64,000 bases of DNA from Arthrobacter sp. zg-Y844 (GTDB lineage Bacteria; Actinomycetota; Actinomycetes; Actinomycetales; Micrococcaceae), in NCBI RefSeq assembly GCF_024385465.1, contig NZ_JANFLS010000001.1:1054001-1118000 (forward strand). Reading direction: 5' to 3'. Of the stretch, positions 35,139-42,921 are shown piece by piece. The notes beneath the pieces were generated by a model. The model ran no database searches and was not told the origin of the DNA. It saw nothing but the letters and a program-made list of their open reading frames with translations. Position 1 is the stretch's first letter, and each line of letters begins with the position of its first letter. A program made the translations under genes and the position numbers.

Positions 35139-36493
35139 AGACAATCGTAGTGGTGGGTGATGTCCTGCTGGACACGGACATTTCCGGCTCGGCCCAGCGC
35201 CTCTCCCCCGACGCGCCCGTGCCCGTGGTGGACGTGGACGACGTCGGACGCCGGGCCGGCGGAGCGGGCCTGGTGGCGCGCCTGCTGGAGCGGGACGGCC
35301 GGCAGGTCCATCTGGTGACGGTACTCTCCGACGACGACGCCTCCGGGCTGCTGCGGACCGCGCTGGCCGGCATCCCCCTGACCTCCGGCCCGTCCGACGC
35401 TCCCACACCGGTAAAGACGCGGATCCGGGCCGGCACCCACGCCGTGGTCCGCTTCGACCAGGGCTGCTCCCCCGCCCCGGTCCCTGCGGTCACCGCGCAG
35501 ATGCTGTCCGTGGTCGCGGCGGCCGATGCGGTGGTGGTTGCCGACTACGGCCGCGGGCTCACGGCCAACCCGGCCCTCCGGGACCTGCTGGGGACCTTGG
35601 CGGGGCGTATCCCCGTGGTCTGGGACCCGCACCCGGCCGGGGCCGATCCGGTGCCCGGGGTTGCGGCAGTGACGCCGAACCTGGCTGAGGCCCTGTCCGC
35701 TGCCGGGGAGGCACCGGGCGGGGTTCCGGCCGCACTTCGGGCGGCGGAAAAACTGCTGACCCGCTGGCAAAGCCAATCCGTCGTGCTCACCCTGGGGGCG
35801 CAGGGCGCGCTGGCCCTCCCCGCAGCGGGGTTGGCACAGATCCTTCCGGCCCCGAAGGTTTCCGCCGAGGACGCATGCGGTGCCGGAGACCGGTTTGCCG
35901 CGTCCATCGCCGTGCGGCTGCTCGACGGCGACGGGCTGGAAACCGCCGCCGAAGGCGCGGTGCAGGCGGCGGCCTCTTTCCTGGCCGCCGGCGGGGTGGC
36001 CGGACTGGACGCGGAAGACCCCATCTTCGGCACCGAACCACCGGACGCGATGGCGACGGCGGCGCAGGTCCGGGCGCGCGGCGGAACCGTGGTGGCCACC
36101 GGCGGTTGCTTCGATCTGCTCCACGCCGGACATGCCCGCACCCTGCTGGCGGCCCGGGGGCTGGGCGACTGCCTGATTGTCTGCCTGAACTCCGACGATT
36201 CCGTCCGGCGGCTCAAAGGAGAGCAGCGCCCGATTATCGGTGCCGGGGACCGGGCGGAACTGCTGCAGTCCCTGGAATGCGTGGACGGGGTCCTGGTCTT
36301 CGAAGAGGATACCCCGGCCGCCGTGCTGGAGCGGCTGCGCCCGGACATCTGGGTCAAGGGCGGGGATTACCGCGAAGACCAACTTCCGGAGGCCGCGCTG
36401 ATCCGTTCCTGGGGCGGGGAAACGGTCACCGTCCCGTTCCATCCGGCCCGTTCCACCACGGCCCTGGCCTCCGCACTCGCGAAGGTCGGCTGA
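35135..36493 (+). CDS. hldE: Bifunctional heptose-7-P kinase / heptose-1-P adenylyltransferase
   Basis: 452-residue fusion. The N-terminal PfkB kinase (about 1-300) has VVGDVLLDTDISG, a GGAGLVARLLE loop where HldE usually has GGAGN, and the catalytic DACGAGDRF. The C-terminal nucleotidyltransferase (about 315-450) has GGCFDLLHAGHARTL (HxGH), LNSDDSVRRLKG and WVKGGDY. With gmhA and gmhB it completes a route from sedoheptulose 7-phosphate to an ADP-heptose. GTGA overlap with gmhA. The altered Asn in the kinase loop is worth testing. Confidence 0.92.
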   Translation: MKTIVVVGDVLLDTDISGSAQRLSPDAPVPVVDVDDVGRRAGGAGLVARLLERDGRQVHLVTVLSDDDASGLLRTALAGIPLTSGPSDAPTPVKTRIRAGTHAVVRFDQGCSPAPVPAVTAQMLSVVAAADAVVVADYGRGLTANPALRDLLGTLAGRIPVVWDPHPAGADPVPGVAAVTPNLAEALSAAGEAPGGVPAALRAAEKLLTRWQSQSVVLTLGAQGALALPAAGLAQILPAPKVSAEDACGAGDRFAASIAVRLLDGDGLETAAEGAVQAAASFLAAGGVAGLDAEDPIFGTEPPDAMATAAQVRARGGTVVATGGCFDLLHAGHARTLLAARGLGDCLIVCLNSDDSVRRLKGEQRPIIGAGDRAELLQSLECVDGVLVFEEDTPAAVLERLRPDIWVKGGDYREDQLPEAALIRSWGGETVTVPFHPARSTTALASALAKVG

Positions 36494-36550
36494 GCGGCCC
36501 CGGCCCCTGGCTCCACTGCCCCCCTAATAACTCCGTCGAAAGGAATTCCC

Positions 36551-37342
36551 ATGACCCTGTTCCCCGCGGCCCCCGCGCCGGCTTCGCTGCCCGATCCTGT
36601 GCCCGGTCCTCTCCCGGTTCCGGACCCCCTCCTCCAAACGCGCCCCCTTCCCGCGGTGTTTACCGGCCGGGTGCTGGTCACCGGCGGCGCCTCCGGGCTG
36701 GGCGCCGCCGTCAGTGCCGCCGTGACCGCCGCCGGCGGGTCCGTGGTGGTGCTGGACCGGGATATCAGCGCCGTCACGGAGGCCAAGGCCGTGCAGGTGG
36801 ACGTGGCGGACCGCGCCGGCGTGGAAGCGGCCGTCCGGGAGGCGGCGCAGATCCTGGGCGGACTCGATGCCGTGGTCACCGCCGCCGGTATTGACCGCTG
36901 CGGCCGGCTTGAAGACGTGGCGGCGGAGGAATGGGAAAAGGTCATCGGCGTGAACCTGCTGGGCACGGTCTCCGTGGTCCGCGCCGCCCTGCCGTATCTG
37001 GCCGCCTCCCACGGCCGGGTCATCACCGTGGCTTCCACGCTGGGGCTCAAGGCCGTCTCCGATGCGACGGCGTACTGCGCCTCCAAGTTCGGGGTGATCG
37101 GCTTCAGCCGCGCCCTGGCCGCCGAGACCCGCGGCCAGGTGGGTGTGACCACCATGATTCCCGGCGGCATGAAAACACGGTTTTTCGAGGACCGCACCGA
37201 GCAGTACCGCCCGCAGGACGATTCACGGCTGAACGATCCGGAGAACGTGGCTGCCGCGATCCTCTTCGTGCTGGGCCAGCCCGCCGGCTGCGAGGTCCGC
37301 GAAATGCTGATCTGCCACGATCAGGAGGATTCCTGGCCCTGA
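36551..37342 (+). CDS. Classical short-chain dehydrogenase/reductase
   Basis: 263-residue SDR. The Rossmann motif VLVTGGASGLGAAV is preceded by a 40-residue Pro-rich N-terminus. The active site has S in VASTLGL and YCASK. GAAAGGA precedes the ATG, 57 bases after hldE. It is a classical SDR, not the extended type of HldD epimerase, so it does not obviously supply ADP-L-glycero-D-manno-heptose. It may modify the sugar or be unrelated (inference). Confidence 0.88.
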   Translation: MTLFPAAPAPASLPDPVPGPLPVPDPLLQTRPLPAVFTGRVLVTGGASGLGAAVSAAVTAAGGSVVVLDRDISAVTEAKAVQVDVADRAGVEAAVREAAQILGGLDAVVTAAGIDRCGRLEDVAAEEWEKVIGVNLLGTVSVVRAALPYLAASHGRVITVASTLGLKAVSDATAYCASKFGVIGFSRALAAETRGQVGVTTMIPGGMKTRFFEDRTEQYRPQDDSRLNDPENVAAAILFVLGQPAGCEVREMLICHDQEDSWP

Positions 37343-37364
37343 GCCCGGCTCCGGTGCGTGCCGG

Positions 37365-38273
37365 TCACGCGGACGACGGCGGCGCCTTCCGTCCGCGGGT
37401 CCGCACGGCGACGCGGGCGCAGAGGATGACGGCCAGCCCGCCCAGGACGGTGGCCCAGGTCAGCTGCTCATGCAGGAGCAGGGCTGCCCAGCAGATGGTC
37501 AGCACCGGCTGGGCCAGCTGTACCTGGCTGACCTGGGCCATGGGGCCGATGCCCAGGCCGCGGTACCAGGCGAAGAAGCCCAGGAACATACTCACCACAC
37601 CCAGGTAGGCGAAGGCAGCCCATTCCCCCGGGCCACCGGCAGGTGCCCTCCCGGCAAGGCTGAACACAGTCAGGCCTGCCATCACCGGCGAGGCGAGCAC
37701 CAGCGCCCAGGAAATGGTCTGCCAGGCACCCAGCTCCCGGGTCAGGATGCCGCCCTCGGCGTAGCCAACCGCTCCGGCGATCACCGCGGCGAACAACAGC
37801 AGGTCCGACGGGTGCAGCCCGGCCAGCCCACTGCCCTGGATGGCCGCGAACCCAACGGCGGCCGCTGCCCCGACGGCGGCCATAACCCAGAACCGGCGGG
37901 GCGGACGCTCATGCGTGCGCAGGACTGCCATCACGGCGGTGGCGGCGGGCAGGAGGGCGGTGACAACGGCACCGTGGCTGGCCGGGGCGGTGGCGAGCGC
38001 GAAGGAGGTCAGCAGCGGGAAACCGGCTACCACGCCGCCGCCCACCAGGGCCAGGCGCGCCCATTGCGTGCCCCGCGGCAGCCGCTGCCGGGTCAGTGCA
38101 AGCGCGGCGGCAGCGAGCAGGGCGGCGACCACCGCCCGGCCTGATCCGACAAAAAGCGGCGCCATGCCGCCCGCCACGGCGAGTCGGGTGAAGGGAAGGG
38201 TAAAGGAGAAGGCGGTGACGCCGAGCAGGCCCCACCACAGGCCCTCGCGGCTGGGCGGTAGCACTGTTGGCAC
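37365..38273 (-). CDS. EamA-family (DMT) exporter
   Basis: Membrane protein of about 302 residues with ten hydrophobic segments in two EamA halves, such as GLLGVTAFSFTLPFTRLAV and AFAYLGVVSMFLGFFAWYRGLG. I place the start at a GTG at 38273. An in-frame ATG at 38303 exists but would share its CATG with the start of the divergent MocR gene, leaving no promoter. MocR-type regulators commonly control an adjacent EamA transporter, so the pair is probably functional together. Confidence 0.85.
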   Translation of the reverse strand: MPTVLPPSREGLWWGLLGVTAFSFTLPFTRLAVAGGMAPLFVGSGRAVVAALLAAAALALTRQRLPRGTQWARLALVGGGVVAGFPLLTSFALATAPASHGAVVTALLPAATAVMAVLRTHERPPRRFWVMAAVGAAAAVGFAAIQGSGLAGLHPSDLLLFAAVIAGAVGYAEGGILTRELGAWQTISWALVLASPVMAGLTVFSLAGRAPAGGPGEWAAFAYLGVVSMFLGFFAWYRGLGIGPMAQVSQVQLAQPVLTICWAALLLHEQLTWATVLGGLAVILCARVAVRTRGRKAPPSSA

Positions 38274-38301
38274 TCGGAGAGTAGCGCTATTATGTGGCTT
38301 C
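38267..38301. promoter_or_regulatory. Overlapping divergent promoters of MocR gene and EamA exporter
   Basis: On the plus strand TTGGCA (38267-38272) and TATTAT (38288-38293) are 15 bases apart, with the MocR ATG only eight bases beyond the -10, implying a leaderless mRNA. On the minus strand the same AT-rich block reads CATAAT (38295-38290), a -10 candidate for the exporter. Boxes are assigned by eye. Confidence 0.45.
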
Positions 38302-39717
38302 ATGGCCGATAGTAGCAGCGCGAACCGGATCGTGGCAGACCTGCGCTCGTGGATCCTGGCGGCGGCTCCCGGGGCACAGTTGCCGTCCACCCGGGAGCTC
38401 GTGGCACGGCACGGAGCCAGCCCGGTCACGGTGCAGAAAGCGCTGCGGACCCTGGCATCCCTGGGCCTGGTGGAAGGCCGGCCCGGTGCAGGAACTTTCG
38501 TCCGCGCCCGCACCGTTGCCCGCGCCCACGACTACGGCTGGCAGACCGCCGCCCTCGGCGCTCCGCGCAGCCTGCCCACCCTCTCCACCGCCATGCGGTC
38601 CGTGGCGGATGACGTGATTGCGCTGCATTCCGGCTATCCGGACCCGGAGCTGCTGCCCGGACGCCTGGTCCGGGCAGCTTTCGCCCGCGCCGCCCGCACC
38701 GACGCCGCCCTCTCCCGCTCCCCCGCCGCCGGGCTGCCCGAACTGCGTGCCTGGTTTGCCGCCGAACTGGGCAGGGATGCCCCGCCGGGGGTGGCACCTC
38801 CGGCAGCCTCCGACGTCGTAATCCTCCCCGGCAGCCAGATCGGGCTCAGCGCCGCCTTCCGCGCCCTCGTGGGGTCCGGACGTCCGCTGCTGATGGAATC
38901 CCCCACTTATTGGGGCGCCATCCTGGCCGCCGCGCAGGCCGGAGTGCAGGTGGTCCCGGTACCCAGCGGCAGTGACGGACCGGACCCGGAGGAGCTGGCA
39001 CGCGCCTTCGCGCAGACCGGTGCGCGGGCTTTCTACGCCCAGCCCGCTTTCGCCAACCCCACCGGTGCCTATTGGTCGCAGCAGCGGGCCGACCAGGTGC
39101 TGCAGACCGTACGGCGGCACGGGGCGTTTTTGATCGAAGATGACTGGGCACATGACTTCGGCATTGCCGCTGATCCCGCGCCCCTGGCCGCCCGCGATGA
39201 CGGCGGGCACGTGGTGTACCTGCGCTCCCTCACCAAGAGCATTTCCCCGGCGGTGCGGGTGGCGGCCATCATTGCCCGCGGCCCTGCACGCGAACGGCTG
39301 CTGGCGGATTTCCAGGCATCCTCCGTATATGTCAGCGGAATACTGCAGGCGGTGGCGCTCGACGTCGTCACCCAGCCCGCCTGGCGCACGCATCTGCGCC
39401 AGCTGCGGCCCCAGCTGGCAGGACGGCGGGACCTGCTGATTGATGCGCTCCGGGAGCACGCTCCGCTAGCCCAGGTGGAGGCGGTCCCCAAGGGCGGACT
39501 CAACCTGTGGGTGCGCCTGCCGGACAACACGGACCTCCCCGCCCTCACCCGGGACTGCGAAAGCGCCGGCGTGCGGGTGGCACCGGGGAACGAGTGGTTT
39601 CCGGCCGAGCAGGCCGGTGCCTATCTGCGGCTGAACTACTCCGGGCCGAATCCCGGAGCGTTCGGCGAGGGGGCGCGCATCCTGGGGCGGGTGCTGGAGC
39701 AGCACCGGCACGGCTGA
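38302..39717 (+). CDS. MocR-type GntR/aminotransferase transcriptional regulator
   Basis: 471-residue fusion of a GntR winged-helix domain (about 5-75; STRELVARHGASPVTVQKALRTLASLGLVEGRPGAGTFV) with a fold-type I PLP aminotransferase-like domain (about 100-465). The PLP Lys lies in LRSLTKSISPAVRVA. Other pocket elements are QPAFANPTG and EDDWAHDF. MocR proteins use PLP or an amino-compound as effector. It is divergent from an EamA exporter, the likely target. The start is the ATG at 38302; a longer open frame upstream is the shadow of the exporter. Confidence 0.93.
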   Translation: MADSSSANRIVADLRSWILAAAPGAQLPSTRELVARHGASPVTVQKALRTLASLGLVEGRPGAGTFVRARTVARAHDYGWQTAALGAPRSLPTLSTAMRSVADDVIALHSGYPDPELLPGRLVRAAFARAARTDAALSRSPAAGLPELRAWFAAELGRDAPPGVAPPAASDVVILPGSQIGLSAAFRALVGSGRPLLMESPTYWGAILAAAQAGVQVVPVPSGSDGPDPEELARAFAQTGARAFYAQPAFANPTGAYWSQQRADQVLQTVRRHGAFLIEDDWAHDFGIAADPAPLAARDDGGHVVYLRSLTKSISPAVRVAAIIARGPARERLLADFQASSVYVSGILQAVALDVVTQPAWRTHLRQLRPQLAGRRDLLIDALREHAPLAQVEAVPKGGLNLWVRLPDNTDLPALTRDCESAGVRVAPGNEWFPAEQAGAYLRLNYSGPNPGAFGEGARILGRVLEQHRHG

Positions 39718-39720
39718 CCG

Positions 39721-40326
39721 CTAGTCCCGCGCCGCCGCCGCATTCAACAGCTCGAACGCCCTCAGCGCCTTGGCGACAACCGCCGAAGGCGTGTCTGCAT
39801 CATCCTGGAATGCCCAGAACGCGAGGGCTTCCATGATCGCAGCCTGCACGGCCGAGGCCAGCGCCCTCGGTCGGAGTCCGTCCTCGGGTTCACCCAGTCG
39901 CCTGGAGATGATCTCTACCAGTTGACCGTGCCACAACTGGTACATCTCCGACTGGCTGGACTGCAGTTCGCGGATGGTCACGATCAGCCGCATGCGCTGG
40001 CGGCTGAGCACGGAATGTTCATCGGGTTCGCCGAACGCCGCCGTGACGGCGGCGATGATGAGGTCGATGAGGGGAAGGTCCTCTCCCGCTTGATCGAACC
40101 CCTGCTTCAACGCCTCAAAAGCAGAGTCAACGGCTCCCCAGACAATGTCCGCCTTGGCAGGAAAGTATCGATGCAGGGTACGGACGCTTACTCCTACCTC
40201 CGCCGCGATGTCTCCAACGGTGACGTTTTCGTAGCCCTGCCGGACGACGACGTCGAATGCCCGTGCACGCAATTCAACGTCTTCCAGAAGCGGGGGCCGT
40301 CCCGGTGCCCGTCTGCTCGAACTCAT
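39721..40326 (-). CDS. TetR-family transcriptional regulator
   Basis: 201-residue repressor. The N-terminal HTH (about 20-65) contains VTVGDIAAEVGVSVRTLHRYFPAK. The C-terminal helical ligand domain has no recognisable specificity. It is divergent from the FAD-binding protein, and the 79-base gap contains a 13-bp palindrome, so it probably controls that gene and itself. Confidence 0.92.
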   Translation of the reverse strand: MSSSRRAPGRPPLLEDVELRARAFDVVVRQGYENVTVGDIAAEVGVSVRTLHRYFPAKADIVWGAVDSAFEALKQGFDQAGEDLPLIDLIIAAVTAAFGEPDEHSVLSRQRMRLIVTIRELQSSQSEMYQLWHGQLVEIISRRLGEPEDGLRPRALASAVQAAIMEALAFWAFQDDADTPSAVVAKALRAFELLNAAAARD

Positions 40327-40340
40327 GGCTCAACCGTAGC

Positions 40341-40397
40341 CCTTGTCCGGTTCTGCGAGTTATGGCAGACTCTGCCGGAATTGAGGTACCGACAAGG
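40341..40397. promoter_or_regulatory. Probable TetR operator region
   Basis: A perfect palindrome GGCAGA-C-TCTGCC spans 40364-40376. A wider inverted repeat CCTTGTC (40341-40347) / GACAAGG (40391-40397) flanks it; the right arm overlaps the ribosome binding site of the flavoprotein gene. Confidence 0.6.
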
Positions 40398-40405
40398 AGG
40401 TCGTT

Positions 40406-42079
40406 ATGCCCGAAGTGCAGCAGTTCGATGTGATCGTAGTGGGGTACGGAGACGCAGGTGCGGCAGCAGCCATTGAGGCAGCCGACAACGGAGCACGGGT
40501 GTTGGTGTTGGACCGGTCTTACGGCGGCGGAGCGAGCGCCCTTTCCGGAGGCGTCGTTTATGCAGGTGGCGGCACCCGGCAGCAACGCGAGGCCGGGTAC
40601 GAAGACACCGTCGAGAATCTCTACAACTACCTGCGGCAGGAGGCGGGAAACAGTGTTGACGACTCAACGCTTCGCCGCTTCTGCGCCCAGAGCCCGGGAA
40701 CAATCACCTGGCTGGAGCAGCAGGGAGTGGTCTTCGGAAGCAGCGTTCCGTCCTACAAGACGTCGTACCCCACCGATCAGCACTACCTGTATTTTTCCGG
40801 CAACGAGAAGGCCTATCCGTACAACCTCACCGCCGAACCCGCGCCGCGTGGACACCGCGCCGTTGCCAAGGGACTGGCTTCAGGCAAGGTGCTGTGGTCA
40901 GCCCTCGCTGCCGCCGCCCGGCGGAAGGGGGTGGTGTTTGTTCCACTGGCCCAAGTGAGTGACCTGATCGTGGAGGACGGCGGCGTGGTGGGGGTGCGGT
41001 ACCGCGTACTCGGGCAGGACCATGCCAATGCGGCGGAACACGCACGGCTGACCCGGCTCACGGGGAAGCTGGGCAACTGGGCCCCCGGTCTGGTGAAGGG
41101 ACCGGTGGCGAAGATCAAGAGCCTGTGGGAAAACGGCGCCGAAGAGAAGGAAGCCCGCGCGACAGCAGTGGTTCTGGCTGCTGGAGGCTTCATCTACAAC
41201 CAGGAATGGGTCCAGCGTTACGCCCCGGAATTTACCGGGATTTCCCCGCTGGGAACACCGGCGGATGACGGGTCGGGAATCCAGCTCGGCATGGATGCGG
41301 GCGGAGCCACGGCCAAGATGGGCAACGTGACGGCCTGGCGGTTCCTCTCCCCGCCGAGCGCCTTCATAGAAGGAGTTACCGTGGGGCTGAACGGCCTCCG
41401 GATCAAGAACGAGGATCTCTACGGGGCCACCCACGGCAACGTGCTGATGCGGGAGTTCGGCGGCAAGGGCTGGGCCGTCTATGACTCGGTAAGTTGGAAG
41501 AAAGCGCGCGGCCAGGTCCGGTCCCAGACCCAGATTTTCCAAAAGCTACAGGTCGCCTTCCTTCTGACCGTGGGCCACAAGAAAGCGGATACCCTCGCGG
41601 AGCTGGCGATGAAAATCGGTGTTGATGCCTCGGGTCTGCAGCAAACCGTAGAGGCCTACAACCAAGGTATTGCCAGCGGCGCCGGCGATCCCGCCCATAA
41701 AGCTCCTGAACTATCCGTTCCCGTAGGCAAGGCTCCCTTCTATGCCTACGACATTTCCGTTGATGCCTCGCCGTTCTATCCGATTCCGGGCCTCACGCTG
41801 GGCGGACTGGTGGTGGACGGGGAGTCCGGGCTGGTGAAACGGCAGGACGGGACGCTTATCCCTGGCCTCTATGCCGCTGGCCGCAATGCCGTCGGCGTCT
41901 GTTCCAACAGTTACGTCAGCGGACTATCACTCGCAGACTGCATTTTCAGCGGCCGCCGTGCCGGACAGCACGCTGCCGCTCGGCTAAAAGCCGCACTGGC
42001 AGAAGACACGGCTTCCGGACGGGAAGACCCGCAAGGAGGCCAGATCCTCACGGACGCGGCAGATGAATCGATGGCCTAG
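40406..42079 (+). CDS. FAD-binding oxidoreductase (fumarate reductase / ketosteroid dehydrogenase-like)
   Basis: 557-residue flavoprotein. The N-terminal dinucleotide-binding motif is VIVVGYGDAGAAAAIEA with VLVLDRS. A C-terminal FAD motif is LYAAGRNAVGVCSNSYVSGLSLADCIFSGRRAG. It resembles the FAD_binding_2 group that includes 3-ketosteroid delta-1-dehydrogenases and fumarate reductase flavoproteins; the substrate cannot be chosen. It is divergent from a TetR regulator. Its TAG and the stop of the convergent XRE gene share the palindrome CTAG. Confidence 0.87.
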   Translation: MPEVQQFDVIVVGYGDAGAAAAIEAADNGARVLVLDRSYGGGASALSGGVVYAGGGTRQQREAGYEDTVENLYNYLRQEAGNSVDDSTLRRFCAQSPGTITWLEQQGVVFGSSVPSYKTSYPTDQHYLYFSGNEKAYPYNLTAEPAPRGHRAVAKGLASGKVLWSALAAAARRKGVVFVPLAQVSDLIVEDGGVVGVRYRVLGQDHANAAEHARLTRLTGKLGNWAPGLVKGPVAKIKSLWENGAEEKEARATAVVLAAGGFIYNQEWVQRYAPEFTGISPLGTPADDGSGIQLGMDAGGATAKMGNVTAWRFLSPPSAFIEGVTVGLNGLRIKNEDLYGATHGNVLMREFGGKGWAVYDSVSWKKARGQVRSQTQIFQKLQVAFLLTVGHKKADTLAELAMKIGVDASGLQQTVEAYNQGIASGAGDPAHKAPELSVPVGKAPFYAYDISVDASPFYPIPGLTLGGLVVDGESGLVKRQDGTLIPGLYAAGRNAVGVCSNSYVSGLSLADCIFSGRRAGQHAAARLKAALAEDTASGREDPQGGQILTDAADESMA

Positions 42080-42345
42080 TCTGCTGGTTGGCGGGGCACG
42101 GCGACGAGGAGCCCGCCGCTGTCGTCGGCCCCGTCCGTTTCACCGGCCTCCCAGCGCAGCAGGTCCCCGGGCTGGCAGTCCAGTACCTCGCAAAGGGCAG
42201 CCAGAGTGGTGAACCGCACCGCCTTGGCACGGCCGTTCTTCAGCACGGCCAGGTTCGCCGGGGTGATGCCGATCCGCTCGGCCAGCACCCCAACCGGCAT
42301 CTTGCGCTTCGCCAGCATCACGTCGATGTCCACAATGATCGGCAT
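42076..42345 (-). CDS. XRE/Cro-family HTH regulator (YozG-like)
   Basis: 89-residue DNA-binding protein. The HTH (about 10-65) reads MLAKRKMPVGVLAERIGITP and LAALCEVLDCQPGDLLRW, typical of the short regulators paired with DUF2975 membrane proteins. Its ATG overlaps the stop of the DUF2975 gene (TGATG), so they form one transcript. Confidence 0.92.
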   Translation of the reverse strand: MPIIVDIDVMLAKRKMPVGVLAERIGITPANLAVLKNGRAKAVRFTTLAALCEVLDCQPGDLLRWEAGETDGADDSGGLLVAVPRQPAD

Positions 42346-42836
42346 CAGATCACCCCGCCGAGTTCGGCGCGCAGGTGGCTGGCCTCGGCCGCGGTGTCGA
42401 CGGCGGAGGCCAGCAGCGCCCGCATCACCAGCACCAGCAGGGCACCGGCCGCAACGGTCACCCCCATGCCGCCAATCAGCAGGACAATGCCGGGAGCCAC
42501 CCCTTCCCCCGGTGCCAGCACGGCCCCCAGTGCAAAGAGCAGCAGGGCTGCCACCGAGAGCGCGCCAATCACCACATCCACGTAACGGAAAGCCGCAGAG
42601 GAAAACACGGTTCCCCGCCGGACCATGGTCAGCAGGCGCCAGACGCAGACCAGGCAGACCTGGAAGGCGAGGACCCCCAGCACCACAATCGCCAGGACCG
42701 GCACACGGACGGCTTCGGCGCCCGCCTCGGCCAGGTCCATGCCGAACAGCGGCACCAGCACGGCCTGCACAAACAGGGTGCCGAGGAACACCAGCACCAG
42801 CACTATCCGCAATGCCAGGATGGTTGATTTTCCCAT
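42345..42836 (-). CDS. DUF2975 membrane protein
   Basis: 163-residue protein with four hydrophobic segments, starting MGKSTILALRIVLVLVFLGTLF as DUF2975 members usually do. GGGAGAG precedes the ATG at 42836. Coupled to the XRE regulator by a one-base overlap. DUF2975/XRE pairs are common in Firmicutes and Actinobacteria; their role is unknown. Confidence 0.9.
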   Translation of the reverse strand: MGKSTILALRIVLVLVFLGTLFVQAVLVPLFGMDLAEAGAEAVRVPVLAIVVLGVLAFQVCLVCVWRLLTMVRRGTVFSSAAFRYVDVVIGALSVAALLLFALGAVLAPGEGVAPGIVLLIGGMGVTVAAGALLVLVMRALLASAVDTAAEASHLRAELGGVI

Positions 42837-42921
42837 CAGGCTCTCCCTACCGGACCACTTCGATTGAAGGACAATCAATACTTATCGACAATCGAGAGGT
42901 CCAGCAAGGGGTTCCGGCAAA

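Noticed and set aside
34841-36442. Long minus-strand open frame opposite gmhA/hldE
   Set aside because: The opposite strand encodes recognisable SIS and PfkB/nucleotidyltransferase motifs; the antisense product is low complexity.
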